DNA from: Salipiger abyssi
GTDB taxonomy: Bacteria; Pseudomonadota; Alphaproteobacteria; Rhodobacterales; Rhodobacteraceae
Length of the DNA stretch: 64,000 nucleotides
NCBI RefSeq assembly: GCF_017311415.1
Contig: NZ_JAEKIS010000007.1
Span: 62,001 to 126,000 of the forward strand
Direction: 5' to 3'
A program made the position numbers and the translations under genes. Below the pieces are notes generated by a model. That model worked only from the letters and a program-made list of their open reading frames with translations. It made no database searches and was not told the DNA's origin. Numbering within the stretch: the stretch's first letter is position 1; every line of letters begins with the position of its first letter. Shown here piece by piece: positions 19,035-28,868 of this stretch.

Positions 19035-19759
19035 GACGCGTCTCCGGGTTCGGTGGCAGGGCGCAGCACGCCGGCGGCGGTGAAGACCCGCGCGCCCTGT
19101 GGCGCGGCGGGGACGGCCCCGGCGCGGCGGCGATTGTCGGCGAGTGTCTTCAGCGCCAGCAGAAAGCCCAGCACCACAAAGCCGCCGGGCGGCAGGATCA
19201 GCAGCAGGAAGCCCTGATAGTCCGGGACCACCACGGTTTCGAGAAAGCCGAAACGGGGGCCGAGCAGCACCGAGGCATTGGCAAAGAGCGTGCCCGCGCC
19301 GAAGATCTCGCGCAGCGCGCCCAGCAGGGTCAGCGCGAAGGTGAAGCCGATTCCCATCATCAGCCCGTCGAACGCGGCGGCGGGGGCGCTGTTGCGCGAA
19401 GCGAAGGCTTCGGCGCGGCCCAGGATCGCGCAATTGGTGACGATGAGCGGGATGAAAAGGCCCAGCACTTTGTGCAGATCGTGGCTCCAGGCGTTCAGCG
19501 CCATGTCGACCACGGTCACGATACAGGCGATGATCAGCACGAAGGCGGGAATGCGGATTTCGGGGGTGATTGCGCCGCGCAGCAGCGCGATCGCGAGGTT
19601 CGAGACCACCAGAACGGCGGTGGTGGCGAGTCCCATGCCGAGCCCGTTGGTGGCGGTGCCGGTGACCGCAAGAAGCGGGCAGAGCGCCAGCATCTGGCCG
19701 AAGACGACATTGTTGTCCCAAAGCCCGTCGCGGGCGATCTTTGCATAGGCGTTGGCCAT
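19031..19759 (-). CDS. rnfE: Rnf electron transport complex subunit E
   Basis: A 242-residue membrane protein of the RnfA/RnfE family with about six helices. Typical motifs are GLWDNNVVFGQMLALCPLLAVT and LFIPLIVTNCAILGRAEAF, the latter carrying the conserved membrane cysteine. In the family, RnfA and RnfE form a pseudo-symmetric pair that holds an intramembrane Fe-S cluster. It overlaps rnfG by one base. It belongs to the complex that uses the ion gradient for NADH-dependent ferredoxin reduction. Confidence 0.94.
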   Translation of the reverse strand: MANAYAKIARDGLWDNNVVFGQMLALCPLLAVTGTATNGLGMGLATTAVLVVSNLAIALLRGAITPEIRIPAFVLIIACIVTVVDMALNAWSHDLHKVLGLFIPLIVTNCAILGRAEAFASRNSAPAAAFDGLMMGIGFTFALTLLGALREIFGAGTLFANASVLLGPRFGFLETVVVPDYQGFLLLILPPGGFVVLGFLLALKTLADNRRRAGAVPAAPQGARVFTAAGVLRPATEPGDAS

Positions 19760-20415
19760 CAGTCTCTCTCCTCGGTAGCGTGCGGGACGAGCAGCGCCGC
19801 GCGGTTGCGCTCGAACAGGGCGAGGCCGCGCTGCACGGTGGCGACCACCGCGCGCGGGGTGATGGTGGCACCGGAGAACTGATCGAATACGCCGCCGTCC
19901 TTTTTGACCTTCCAGCCTGCGGGCGGCGGATCGGTCAGGGAGCGCCCGGCAAAGCCTTCGATCCAGTCGCTTTTCGCGGCCTCGATCTTGTCTCCGAGCC
20001 CGGGGGTTTCGGCATGCGACAGCACCCGCGCGCCGAGCAGCGTGCCATCGGGCGCGATACCCATCAGCACACGGATCGCACCGCCGTAACCGTAGCCGGT
20101 CAGTCCGAAGGCCACGGCGGTGACGCGGCCCTCGCGCATCGCAATATAGACCGGCACCTCGCCCTCATCGGCATCGCGCAGCACGCGCCTGTCGGCCGTG
20201 GGGTCGTTGTCGTGCAGGGCGGGCGGCACCACCTGGGCCAGCGAGGCATAGAGATCCTCGGTGGCGCGGCGGGCGATGAGCTCGCGTGTCAGCGCATCGG
20301 AGCCTGCCAGCAGCAGTGCGGTGCCGAGCGAAAACGCGGCGAGCAGCAGCCCCGGCGCGGCGGGCGAGCGAAGAAGCCTACGCGCCCAGGCGGCGGATGT
20401 GTCGATGTCGCTCAT
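19759..20415 (-). CDS. rnfG: Rnf electron transport complex subunit G
   Basis: A 218-residue protein with one N-terminal membrane helix ([17 protein letters not shown]) and a periplasmic FMN-binding domain. The flavinylation site is [10 protein letters not shown], where the first threonine of SGAT is covalently linked to FMN by the ApbE-type transferase RnfF. The start at 20415 is used; the longer ORF upstream is in the rnfD shadow. The start overlaps the rnfD stop by four bases. Confidence 0.93.
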   Translation of the reverse strand: MSDIDTSAAWARRLLRSPAAPGLLLAAFSLGTALLLAGSDALTRELIARRATEDLYASLAQVVPPALHDNDPTADRRVLRDADEGEVPVYIAMREGRVTAVAFGLTGYGYGGAIRVLMGIAPDGTLLGARVLSHAETPGLGDKIEAAKSDWIEGFAGRSLTDPPPAGWKVKKDGGVFDQFSGATITPRAVVATVQRGLALFERNRAALLVPHATEERD

Positions 20416-21476
20416 GGCGTCTCTTCCAGCGGCAGCGGTTTGCCCGAGCGGGTGCGTCCGAAGATGCGCGGGCGGATATAGGTGTCGATCAGCGGCGTGC
20501 AGGCATTCATCAGCAGCACCGCAAATGCGACGCCCTCGGGGAACGCGCCCCAGCTGCGGATGACGAAGATCAGCGCGCCGATCCCCGCGCCGTAGAGCGC
20601 CTTGCCGGCGGCGGTCACCGGGGCGGTGACGTAATCGGTGGCGATGAAGAAGGCGCAGAGCATGGTGGCGCCGGAGGTGAGATGCATGAGCGGTGGCGGG
20701 AAGCTCTCGGGCGCGATCAGCCGGGCGATCCCGGCAAGGCCGAAGAGCGTGCCGAGCAGCGCCAGCGGTGTCGCCCAGGTGATGATGCGCAGCAGGATCA
20801 GCCCGACCCCGCCGATCAGCAGCAGAAGCGCGCTGGTTTCGCCGAGACTGCCGGCGGTGAAGCCGTAGATCTGGTCGCGCAGACTGTCGGTGGTGGCGAG
20901 GATCTCTGACATCGGCAGCCCGGCGTCGAGCTGGCTTTTCAGATGTCCCAGCAGCGAGGCGCTGCTGACCGCATCCACCGGCGCGCCGGCGCCGAAGGTG
21001 ATGGCGAGGGCCGCGGCGAGATCGGGGCCATGGGCGGGATCCGTGGGCGCGGCCCATTGCGTCATCGGAACCGGCAGGGCGACGAGCAGCATGGCACGCG
21101 CCACCATGGCGGGGTTGAAGAGGTTCTGTCCGAGCCCGCCAAAGACGTGCTTGCCGATCACGATGGCGATGCCGGCGCCCAGCACGCCGATCCACCAGGG
21201 CGCCCAGGGCGGCAGGGTGAGCGCCACCAGCCAGCCTGTGAGCAGCGCCGAGCCGTCCGTGGCGAAGGGCCGGATCGGCCGGCCCGCGACGGCGAGGCTC
21301 AGGATCTCGAAGAGCAGCGCGGCGGCAAGGGTGACGGCGAAGAGCAACGCCGCCGGCCAGCCGAACTGGTAGAGGCCCAATGCGGTGGCCGGGCTCAGGC
21401 AGACCATGACCGCCACCATCGTGCGCGAGACGGTGAACATGGAATGGGTGTGGGGGGCGCTGGCCAGCAGGGTCAT
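20412..21476 (-). CDS. rnfD: Rnf electron transport complex subunit D
   Basis: A 354-residue integral membrane subunit with about ten hydrophobic helices. The covalent FMN motif SGAT is in [14 protein letters not shown] near residue 270, as in Vibrio and Rhodobacter RnfD/NqrB. RnfD is proposed to form the ion channel. It overlaps rnfC by four bases on the upstream side and rnfG by four on the downstream side. Confidence 0.94.
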   Translation of the reverse strand: MTLLASAPHTHSMFTVSRTMVAVMVCLSPATALGLYQFGWPAALLFAVTLAAALLFEILSLAVAGRPIRPFATDGSALLTGWLVALTLPPWAPWWIGVLGAGIAIVIGKHVFGGLGQNLFNPAMVARAMLLVALPVPMTQWAAPTDPAHGPDLAAALAITFGAGAPVDAVSSASLLGHLKSQLDAGLPMSEILATTDSLRDQIYGFTAGSLGETSALLLLIGGVGLILLRIITWATPLALLGTLFGLAGIARLIAPESFPPPLMHLTSGATMLCAFFIATDYVTAPVTAAGKALYGAGIGALIFVIRSWGAFPEGVAFAVLLMNACTPLIDTYIRPRIFGRTRSGKPLPLEETP

Positions 21477-23008
21477 TTCGCGGCCTCCCGGGGCTCGGGG
21501 GCGGCCTCATCAGCCGCTTGCGCCGCCTCTTCGGCGGCGCGGCGTTTCTTCTCGGCCATCATCGCCTTGTGGCGCGCCATGGCGGCACGCTTGGCCTCGG
21601 CTATCGCCTCCTCTCGCGCGGTGCGGGCGGCGGCGAGGCGCTTGGTTTCCTCCTGCTGGTGCTTGCGGCTCTCCTTTTCGGCGAGCCGGCCCCGGGCAAA
21701 GCTGAACCCCTGCACCAGTGGAATGTTCGACGGGCAGATATAGGAGCAGCAGCCGCAGGAGACGCAATCGAGCAGCCCGACGCGCACCGCGCCGTCGAGA
21801 TCGTCCGCCTGGATCCTTGCATTCAGCTCGAAGGGCGTGAGCCCGCAAGGGCAGGCCTGCACACAGGTGCCGCAGCGGATGCAGGGCATGACCTCGGGCT
21901 TGCGGGTCTCGGCGCGGGTCAACGCCAGAATGCCGTTGGTCCCCTTTACGATGGGCACCCGCCGGTTCTCGATCGGCTGACCCATCATCGGCCCGCCGAG
22001 CAGCAGCCGGTCGGGCTCGGCGGCGAGCCCGCCGCAATGCTCCAGCAGATCGGCGACCGGCGTGCCGATCAGCGCCTGAACGTTGGCGGGACGGCCGACG
22101 CCGCGCCCCGAGACTGTCACCACACGCGAAATCAGAGGCTCTCCATAGCGCACCGCCTGATGCACCGCATAGGCGGTGGCGGCGTTGTGCACCACGACGC
22201 CCAGTTCGGCGGTGAGCGCGCGGGCCGGGGTCTCCCGTCCGGTCACCGCACGCACCAGATGCTTTTCCGAACCCATCGGGTATTGCGTCGGCACCACCTT
22301 GACCTGGATCGGGCGGCCCAGCCCGAGATTGTGGCGGCGCATGGCGGCGGCGGCCTCGGGCTTGTTGGCCTCGATGGCGACGACGATCCTGTCGACCCCC
22401 AGCGCGCGCGCCATGATCCCGGCGCCGTCCGCCAGCTCCTCGGCGCGCTCGCGCATCAGTCGGTCGTCGCAGGTGAGGTAGGGTTCACATTCGGCGGCGT
22501 TGACGATCAGCGTGTGCAGCCGGTAGCGGTCTCGCAGGTTGAGCTTGACGGACGCCGGGAAGGTGGCGCCGCCCATGCCGACGATGCCGGCCTCGGCGAC
22601 GCGCTGGGCGATCTCCTCGGGGCCGGCATCCTCGGGGCGCAGCCGGGCCATGCGCGGGCCCCAGGCGTCTTCGCCGTCGGGGCGGATGGTGATCGTGGGC
22701 ACCGGCAGACCCGAGGGGTGGGGCGCCGGGAAATGCCCGACCGCGATCACCCGGCCCGAGGTCGGCGCGTGCAGATTGGCCGAAATCGCGCCGCGCGCGC
22801 GGGCGATGAGCTGGCCCTTCAGCACATGGTCGTCGCGCGCCACCAGCGGCTCGGCGGGCGCGCCGATATGCTGTTGCAGCGGCACACGGAGCAGCGCCGG
22901 CAGGGGCATCGGCTCGATGGCGCAGCCGGCGCTGAGGAATTTCCGCGTCTCGGGATGCACCCCGCCGCGGATGCGCGAGAAAAGGGAGGAAAAGACCGCG
23001 CCCATCAT
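21473..23008 (-). CDS. rnfC: Rnf electron transport complex subunit C
   Basis: A 511-residue peripheral subunit that takes electrons from NADH. An N-terminal region with VHPETRK is followed by the FMN/NADH-binding domain ([27 protein letters not shown]) and two 4Fe-4S motifs, [15 protein letters not shown] and [15 protein letters not shown]. The C-terminal 90 residues are a charged, Ala/Lys/Glu-rich helix rich in [17 protein letters not shown]-type sequence. The double ATG start at 23003-23008 overlaps the end of rnfB. Confidence 0.95.
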   Translation of the reverse strand: MMGAVFSSLFSRIRGGVHPETRKFLSAGCAIEPMPLPALLRVPLQQHIGAPAEPLVARDDHVLKGQLIARARGAISANLHAPTSGRVIAVGHFPAPHPSGLPVPTITIRPDGEDAWGPRMARLRPEDAGPEEIAQRVAEAGIVGMGGATFPASVKLNLRDRYRLHTLIVNAAECEPYLTCDDRLMRERAEELADGAGIMARALGVDRIVVAIEANKPEAAAAMRRHNLGLGRPIQVKVVPTQYPMGSEKHLVRAVTGRETPARALTAELGVVVHNAATAYAVHQAVRYGEPLISRVVTVSGRGVGRPANVQALIGTPVADLLEHCGGLAAEPDRLLLGGPMMGQPIENRRVPIVKGTNGILALTRAETRKPEVMPCIRCGTCVQACPCGLTPFELNARIQADDLDGAVRVGLLDCVSCGCCSYICPSNIPLVQGFSFARGRLAEKESRKHQQEETKRLAAARTAREEAIAEAKRAAMARHKAMMAEKKRRAAEEAAQAADEAAPEPREAAK

Positions 23009-23568
23009 GCATGCCCCGCGCTGGCGAAACGCTGGGCGTCGGGTTTTTCCCAGTACCAGCTTTGCAGGGTCCGGGGGCGGGTGCGCAGCACGATGGCTTC
23101 GGTCGGACAGACCTGCACGCAGGCGTCGCAGCCGGTGCAGGCGTCCCAGATCACCGTGTGGATCTGCTTGGCGGCGCCGACGATGGCGTCGGTCGGGCAG
23201 CGCTTGAAGCATTTCGTGCAGCCGGTGCAATGATCCTCGAAAATGAAGGCGACCTGCGGTTCGGTTTCGGCTATGCCGGAGATCTCGGGTCCGCCGGAGC
23301 AGCTGACGCCGACGATTTCGGCCAGTTGCAGCGCCACGTCGCGCCCGCCGGGCGGGCAGAGCGTCACCGGGGCGCTGCCCTCGGCGATGGCTTCGGCGGC
23401 GCCCCGGCAACCGGGATAGCCGCACTGACCGCAATTGGTGCCGGGCAGCACGCTTTCCATCTCGTCGACCACCGGGGGCGTCTCGACATGGAACTTCCGC
23501 GCGGCGGCCCCGAGCAGCAGGCCGAGACCGAGCCCGAGGGCGGACATTGAGGCAGCGGCGGTGATCAT
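23005..23568 (-). CDS. rnfB: Rnf electron transport complex subunit B (ferredoxin)
   Basis: A 187-residue iron-sulfur subunit anchored by an N-terminal helix (ASMSALGLGLGLLLGAAA). A four-cysteine cluster motif (GTNCGQCGYPGCRG plus a later CPPGG) precedes two ferredoxin motifs, CTGCTKCFKRCPTDAI and CTGCDACVQVCPTEAI. It passes electrons between the membrane part and soluble ferredoxin. Shorter than some Clostridium RnfB proteins, but normal for Proteobacteria. Confidence 0.95.
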   Translation of the reverse strand: MITAAASMSALGLGLGLLLGAAARKFHVETPPVVDEMESVLPGTNCGQCGYPGCRGAAEAIAEGSAPVTLCPPGGRDVALQLAEIVGVSCSGGPEISGIAETEPQVAFIFEDHCTGCTKCFKRCPTDAIVGAAKQIHTVIWDACTGCDACVQVCPTEAIVLRTRPRTLQSWYWEKPDAQRFASAGHA

Positions 23569-23588
23569 GGCGTCGGTCTCCCTTTCGG

Positions 23589-24170
23589 TCAGTTGGGCAC
23601 GAGCCCGGCAAAGCCCATGAAGGCCATGGACAAGAGCCCCGCCGAGATGAAGGCGATGGGCGGGCCGGCGAAGGGCGCGGGAACGGAAAGCTGCGTCAGC
23701 CGCTCGCGCATGCCGGCGAAGATCACCAGCACGATGGTGAACCCCAGCGCCGAGCCGAAGCCGTAGAGCAGGCTCTGGGTGAAATCGTGCCGTTCCTGGA
23801 TGTTGAGCAGCGCCACGCCGAGCACCGCGCAGTTGGTGGTGATGAGCGGCAGGTAGATGCCGAGCGCGCGATAGAGCCCCGGCGCGAGCTTGCGCATCAC
23901 CGTTTCGGTGAACTGCACGATGGCGGCGATCACCAGAATGAAGCTGAGGATGCGCAGAAAGCCCAGATCGAGCGGCACGAGGATCGCGGTCTCCACGACC
24001 CAGCTCGCCACGGAGGCGAGCGTCAGCACGAAGGTGGTGGCGAGCCCCATGCCGATGGCGGCGTCGACCTTGCGCGAGACGCCCATGAAGGGGCAGAGCC
24101 CGAGGAACTTCACCAGCACGACATTGTTCACCAGTGCCGTGCCGAGCAGGATGATGAAGAACTCTTGCAT
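23589..24170 (-). CDS. rnfA: Rnf electron transport complex subunit A
   Basis: A 193-residue membrane subunit, first gene of the minus-strand operon. About six helices; the conserved cysteine segments are [11 protein letters not shown] and [14 protein letters not shown]. The start at 24170 has GGGAG nine bases upstream; the longer ORF reaching 24341 is not supported. A sigma-54 type promoter lies about 65 bases upstream on the same strand. Confidence 0.95.
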   Translation of the reverse strand: MQEFFIILLGTALVNNVVLVKFLGLCPFMGVSRKVDAAIGMGLATTFVLTLASVASWVVETAILVPLDLGFLRILSFILVIAAIVQFTETVMRKLAPGLYRALGIYLPLITTNCAVLGVALLNIQERHDFTQSLLYGFGSALGFTIVLVIFAGMRERLTQLSVPAPFAGPPIAFISAGLLSMAFMGFAGLVPN

Positions 24171-24235
24171 GGGAAACTCCCTGGTGTTGCGAGGGGGCGC
24201 GGCCTGAGCGGTATCGCGGGCCTTTGGCGGGAAAC

Positions 24236-24251
24236 AGCAAGGATTGTGCCA
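24236..24251 (-). promoter_or_regulatory. Sigma-54 promoter of rnfABCDGEH
   Basis: Read on the minus strand: TGGCAC-AATCC-TTGCT, a full match to the -24/-12 consensus with GG and GC twelve bases apart. It lies 66 bases before the rnfA start. No TGT-N10-ACA site is present between it and 24560. Confidence 0.85.
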
Positions 24252-24322
24252 GCTGTACCGGGGCGGGGAGTTGCGGCGTTGTGCGATTGTCCGGGCGGCG
24301 GCGCGTAGGAGGGTTCGGCGGC

Positions 24323-24346
24323 GGTGGGCAGGATTGCCCACCCTAC
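24323..24346. repeat. GGTGGGCA palindromic repeat, copy 1
   Basis: GGTGGGCA-GGAT-TGCCCACC then CTAC: an 8-bp perfect stem. Same family as 32146-32168 (nifD/nifK gap) and 52396-52423 (after nifB). Confidence 0.7.
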
Positions 24347-24362
24347 GGGCATCTCACCGCGC

Positions 24363-24383
24363 GCCCCGGACGTGATCCGGGGC
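24363..24383. repeat. GCCCCGGA palindromic repeat, copy 1
   Basis: GCCCCGGA-CGTGA-TCCGGGGC, an 8-bp stem. Its exact reverse complement lies inside the nifE 3' end at 35558-35578; the identity extends to about 25 bases. Confidence 0.7.
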
Positions 24384-24552
24384 CTCGCCGGTTAACGCGG
24401 CGGTGCAAACGCCCGCGTCTCCGAGGAAGCTCTGGTGACGTTGTGAAATCTGGCTGTGCCGCCGTGCCACCGGCGGCGCGCGGGATGGCGATCTGGCGGC
24501 TGGACCCCCTCGGTTGATGCATGCCAAGTCCGAAGGGCTTCAAAACGAGGCG

Positions 24553-24604
24553 CTGGCGTTACCAAATCGCCAGCCCGGCGGGGCGGGCCGGCGATGGCGC
24601 GGCG
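24553..24604. repeat. 52-base dispersed repeat, copy 1
   Basis: A 52-base segment beginning CTGGCGTTACCAAATCGCC and ending ATGGCGCGGCG. It matches 57581-57632 at 50 of 52 positions in the same orientation. The core is palindromic (CGCC-A-GCCCG... CGGGC-C-GGCG). Confidence 0.75.
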
Positions 24605-24666
24605 CGTTCCGGGCTTGATTCGGCGCGGGGGTCTTTGGGCATCGACCGCCGGGAGAGGGGCTTTGA

Positions 24667-25119
<453 letters not shown>

Positions 25120-25167
25120 TCCTCCCCGCTCTCCCATTGTCCAGTCAAACCAGAAAGGACTCCTCCC

Positions 25168-25368
25168 ATGGCCATGTTCATCGTTTCCGACCTCTGCACC
25201 TCCTGCGGCGATTGCGAACCGGTCTGCCCGACCGGCGCGATCATCCCCAAGAAGGGCGTGTTCTTCATCAAGCCCGAGGTCTGCACCGAATGCGAGCCGG
25301 ACCACGACGTGCCGCAATGCCTCAGCGTCTGCATGGAAGACGGCTGCATCATCCCCGCCGAGGCCTGA
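25168..25368 (+). CDS. fdxN: 2[4Fe-4S] ferredoxin, main nitrogenase donor type
   Basis: A 66-residue bacterial ferredoxin with two cluster motifs: CTSCGDCEPVCPTGAI and a second one with an insertion, CTECEPDHDVPQCLSVC, followed by MEDGC. This insertion is typical of FdxN/ferredoxin I of diazotrophic alphaproteobacteria, which donates electrons to NifH. It sits between fdxC and the rseC-like gene. AGGACTCC upstream gives a moderate RBS. Confidence 0.94.
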   Translation: MAMFIVSDLCTSCGDCEPVCPTGAIIPKKGVFFIKPEVCTECEPDHDVPQCLSVCMEDGCIIPAEA

Positions 25369-25375
25369 GCCCGCG

Positions 25376-25864
25376 ATGTCCGCCGCCCCTGAATCAGAGA
25401 CCGCCGATTGCACCGACGACCGCAGCCTGCGTCAGGTCATGCGAGTGGTCGCGGTCGACGGCGACCAACTGCGGCTGGAGGGGCGGCGGGCCACGGCCTG
25501 CGCACAATGCGCGGCGCGCAGCGGCTGCGGCGCCGGGGCGCTGGCCGAGCTTGCCGGCAGCGCGTCCCTGCGCCTGACGCTGCCCGCGCCGCAGATGCTG
25601 CGCCCGGGCGACGCGGTGGTGGTGGCGCTGCCCGCCACGCGCTTTCTCGCCGCCGCCGGGCTCGCCTATCTGCTGCCGCCGGCGGCGCTGGCGGCGACGG
25701 CGGTGCTGGCGCGCGCCTCGGGGCTGTCGGACGGGGCGGCGGCGCTGCTATGCCTGCCAGTGCTGGCGCTGTCGCTCTGGCCGCTGCGCCGGGCGGAACG
25801 GCGGGGGCGGGTACTCTCGGCGCTGCGTGTCGAACGGGTGTTACCGGCGGGAGAGATCTCATGA
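25376..25864 (+). CDS. RseC/MucC-family protein in the rnf-fdx operon
   Basis: A 162-residue membrane protein. The N-terminal cytoplasmic part carries cysteines in a TACAQCAARSGCGAGAL pattern, the family hallmark. Two hydrophobic helices follow (about residues 80-130), then a basic tail. RseC-like proteins work with Rsx/Rnf-type reductases to reduce the SoxR iron-sulfur cluster in E. coli. Here it lies seven bases after fdxN and overlaps rnfF by four, so a role in Rnf assembly or electron transfer is likely. The mechanism is an inference. Confidence 0.85.
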   Translation: MSAAPESETADCTDDRSLRQVMRVVAVDGDQLRLEGRRATACAQCAARSGCGAGALAELAGSASLRLTLPAPQMLRPGDAVVVALPATRFLAAAGLAYLLPPAALAATAVLARASGLSDGAAALLCLPVLALSLWPLRRAERRGRVLSALRVERVLPAGEIS

Positions 25865-26958
25865 GCCCGCTCGCCCTGCGCCGCCTGATCATCGTCGCGG
25901 GCCTCTCGCTGGCGCTGGCTTTCGGTGCGGTGCGCGCGGCGCAGCCCGAGCGCGAATATCACGAGACCTTCTATATCTTCGGCACGCTGGTCGAGATCGT
26001 CATCTATGGCGAGGAGGACGACACCGCCCGCGCCGCCGCCGCCGAGGCAGGGCAGCTGCTGCAAACCCTGCATCGCGACTGGCATGCGTGGCGGCCCGGG
26101 CGGCTGGGCGATCTGAACGCCGCCATCGCCGCCGGCCACGGCCTGACGGTGGATACCCGCCTTGCCGCGCTGCTGCGCGAGGGGCGGCGCCTCTCCTGTC
26201 TGAGCGGCGGGCGGTTCGAGCCGGCCATCGGCGCGCTGATCGGGCTCTGGGGGGTCCACGCGGACACGCCGCCCGAAGGAGCGCTGCCCGACCCTCAGCG
26301 TATCACCGATCTGCGAACCAAAGCGCCGCGCATGACAGATCTGCGCTTCGACGGCGAGACGGTGACCTCGGTCAATCCGGCGGTGCAGCTCGATCTCGGC
26401 GGCTTTGCCAAGGGTGCCGCGCTGGCGCTGGCCGGGAGCGTGCTGGAGGCGCGCGGCATCCGCAACGCGGTGCTGAACGCCGGCGGCGATGTCAATGTGA
26501 TCGGCCGCCACGGCGCGCGGCCCTGGCGGGTGGCGATCCGCGATCCCTTCGTCTGGGGTGCGGTCGGCGCGGTGTCTCTGGAGCCGGGAGAAGTGCTTTA
26601 TACCTCAGGTAATTACGAGCGGTTCTTCGAGCATGAGGGCGCGCGATATGCGCATATCATCGACCCGCGCAGCGGCTGGCCGGTGCGCAAGATCGTCTCG
26701 GTCTCGGTGCTGGCGCGCGACGCCACGCTGGCCGATGCGGCGGCGACCGCGCTCAGCGTCGCCGGGCCCGGAGACTGGCCGCAGGTCGCCGCCGCGATGG
26801 GGGTGACGGCGGTGCTGGTGATCGACGGCGAGGGCGCGCTCTACGCCACGCCGCAGATGCGCGCGCGGCTGGAAACCGTCAGCGAAAGCCTTGCCGAGAC
26901 GCTGCGCGAGGTGCCGTTGCCGCAGATTTCAGCGGCGCCCGACTGCGAAAGATTTTGA
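25861..26958 (+). CDS. rnfF: ApbE-type FMN transferase RnfF
   Basis: A 365-residue exported protein with a signal peptide (IIVAGLSLALAFGAVRAA). ApbE hallmarks include FGTLVEIVIYG near residue 40, LDLGGFAKGAALA, NAGGDVNVIGRHG, and the C-terminal SGNYERFFEHEGARYAHIIDPRSG. The enzyme attaches FMN through a phosphoester bond to the SGAT threonines of RnfG and RnfD. Last gene of the fdxC operon, opposite the rnfABCDGEH operon it serves. Confidence 0.93.
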   Translation: MSPLALRRLIIVAGLSLALAFGAVRAAQPEREYHETFYIFGTLVEIVIYGEEDDTARAAAAEAGQLLQTLHRDWHAWRPGRLGDLNAAIAAGHGLTVDTRLAALLREGRRLSCLSGGRFEPAIGALIGLWGVHADTPPEGALPDPQRITDLRTKAPRMTDLRFDGETVTSVNPAVQLDLGGFAKGAALALAGSVLEARGIRNAVLNAGGDVNVIGRHGARPWRVAIRDPFVWGAVGAVSLEPGEVLYTSGNYERFFEHEGARYAHIIDPRSGWPVRKIVSVSVLARDATLADAAATALSVAGPGDWPQVAAAMGVTAVLVIDGEGALYATPQMRARLETVSESLAETLREVPLPQISAAPDCERF

Positions 26959-27118
26959 GGTTGTGAAAGATGGGCGTTCGACTCGACATTTCCCGCCGGA
27001 CGTCCGAAAAGCGCAGCACGTTTAGGGCGGAGCGGCGGCTTCGTCCCGCGTACGTGTCGGGAGGAGGGTCCGGCGCGAAGCCGGGCAAAAAGATTGTGTT
27101 TTCAAAAGGAGCCAACCC

Positions 27119-27661
27119 ATGAAGACGAATGTAAAGCTGCCCGATGTGACCTTCCGCACCCGCGTGCGCGACGAAAGCGTGGGCGGTCCCAACCCGTTCC
27201 GCTGGCAGGACATGACCACTGCGGATTACTTCGCCGGCAAGCGCGTGATCCTGTTCTCGCTGCCCGGCGCCTTCACGCCGACCTGCTCGACCTACCAGCT
27301 GCCGGGCTTCGAGAACAATTTCGAGGAATTCAAGGCGCAGGGCATCGACGAGATCTACTGTCTCTCGGTCAATGACAGCTTTGTCATGAACCAGTGGGCC
27401 AAAGCCCAGGGCATCGAGAACGTCAAGGTGATCCCCGACGGTTCGGGCGAGTTCACCCGCAAGATGGGCATGCTCGTGAACAAGGACAATCTCGGCTTTG
27501 GCGCGCGCTCCTGGCGCTATGCGGCCATCGTCAACAACGGCGTGGTCGAAGCCTGGTTCGAAGAGCCCGGCCTGATGGACAACTGCCCGGACGACCCCTA
27601 TGGCGAGTCGAGCCCGGAAACCCTGCTGGCTTATCTCAAGCAGGCGGTTGCGGCGGAATAA
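27119..27661 (+). CDS. Type II (Prx5-like) peroxiredoxin
   Basis: A 180-residue thiol peroxidase. The active-site motif is PGAFTPTCSTYQLPGF with the peroxidatic cysteine at residue 56; a further cysteine lies at 81. This group reduces H2O2 and organic peroxides with glutathione/glutaredoxin or thioredoxin. AAAAGGAG lies seven bases before the ATG. It sits between the rnfF operon and the nif genes, and a role in protecting oxygen-sensitive Fe-S proteins is plausible, but no nif-type promoter was found. Confidence 0.9.
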   Translation: MKTNVKLPDVTFRTRVRDESVGGPNPFRWQDMTTADYFAGKRVILFSLPGAFTPTCSTYQLPGFENNFEEFKAQGIDEIYCLSVNDSFVMNQWAKAQGIENVKVIPDGSGEFTRKMGMLVNKDNLGFGARSWRYAAIVNNGVVEAWFEEPGLMDNCPDDPYGESSPETLLAYLKQAVAAE

Positions 27662-27686
27662 GCCTTTCGCAACGATGAATTGAAAC

Positions 27687-27713
27687 GCCCCGTCGTGCCC
27701 GGCACGGCGGGGC
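27687..27713. terminator. Bidirectional terminator between the peroxiredoxin and FUSC genes
   Basis: GCCCCGTCGTGCC (27687-27699) pairs with GGCACGGCGGGGC (27701-27713) with one G-U position, followed by TTT on the plus strand. It lies between convergent genes. Confidence 0.8.
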
Positions 27714-27728
27714 TTTCCGTTGGGCGGC

Positions 27729-28868
27729 TCAGCGCTTTGCCCGTTCCGCGTGCTGCGTGGCCAGATGGTGACGGTCGTCGAGCGAGGAGAGCAGCACCGC
27801 GATCGCGATGCCCACGCTGGCGCCCAGCAGCGTGTCGAGTACCCGCTCCGGCGCCATGGCGGCACCCGACGCATGCGGCGCGGCAAGCTGGGTCATCAGT
27901 AGCGCCATCGGGGTCACAAAGATCTGCCCCAGCGCGTAATTGCTGCCGATCACCAGCTCGGTGACGAATTGCAGCAAGAACAGAACGGCGATGACCGTCC
28001 AGGCCGAAGGATCCTGCGACAGGATGACCCAGGCGAGGGTCGCCCCCAGCACCGTGCCCGCCATCCGTTGCAGCGCCCTGTGCAGGTTGATGTGCAGATG
28101 CGGTCCCTGCATCACCGCGAGCGCGCCCATGGCCGCCCAGACCGGGTGATCGGCCCCGGCGACGTGGCTGACAAAGAGCGCGATCGCGGCACCGACCACG
28201 ATCCGCGCGGCAGCTACCAGCCGGTGGCGCAGCGGGCGCGCGGGTTCGGCGGGAAAGCGGCGCTCGGGGCCGGGGCGGTCGCGGAATCTTTCGGTGATCA
28301 GGCAGATGAGCCAGGCGAGCAGGGCGACTGCGCCGGTGGCGGCGCCGCGCTCCAGCACAACGGCAAAGCTGCCGGGGTGGCTCAGCGCCGCGCCGGCGGC
28401 AAAGACGAAGATCAGCGAGCCCGGCGGGCCGAACCGGCCGGTGACTGTGACGAAGAACAGCACGCCGCAGGCCAGCGCCAGCGCCACCAGCTCGGCTGCA
28501 ACGGGCAGGCCGAGCCAGGCGACGGTGGACATCGCGAGCACCGCCAGGGTCTGGCAAAGCGCGCTGAGCAGGACGATGCGGCTGCGGCCCCGGCGCGTCT
28601 CGAACCGTCCGAAAAGCGCTGCGAGCGCGCCGAGCGCGGCAAAGCCGATCAGATGCGCCCAGGGCGACAGCAGCACCAGCGGCAGCGCGATGGCCACGGT
28701 CAGCCCGGCCTGAAGGCCGACCAGAACCGAGTTGCGCAGCGAGGGCTGAGGCGCAAGCGCCGCGCTATCCTCAAGGTGCCAGCGTTGCAGCAGATGACGG
28801 GCGGAATCGATCCGCCGCGGCGGCGGTGTCATGCCGGAGGACATGGGCGGCTGAGGGGCGGCACTCAT
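27729..28868 (-). CDS. FUSC-family membrane transporter (aromatic acid exporter-like)
   Basis: A 379-residue membrane protein. Two blocks of hydrophobic helices (about residues 55-170 and 220-350) separated by a polar loop (RFRDRPGPERRFPAEPARP) fit the FUSC/aromatic acid exporter fold. The segment AGADHPVWAAMGALAVMQGPHLH is family-typical. It overlaps the upstream marR-type gene by four bases, so it is probably the regulated efflux partner. The exported compound is unknown. Confidence 0.82.
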   Translation of the reverse strand: MSAAPQPPMSSGMTPPPRRIDSARHLLQRWHLEDSAALAPQPSLRNSVLVGLQAGLTVAIALPLVLLSPWAHLIGFAALGALAALFGRFETRRGRSRIVLLSALCQTLAVLAMSTVAWLGLPVAAELVALALACGVLFFVTVTGRFGPPGSLIFVFAAGAALSHPGSFAVVLERGAATGAVALLAWLICLITERFRDRPGPERRFPAEPARPLRHRLVAAARIVVGAAIALFVSHVAGADHPVWAAMGALAVMQGPHLHINLHRALQRMAGTVLGATLAWVILSQDPSAWTVIAVLFLLQFVTELVIGSNYALGQIFVTPMALLMTQLAAPHASGAAMAPERVLDTLLGASVGIAIAVLLSSLDDRHHLATQHAERAKR

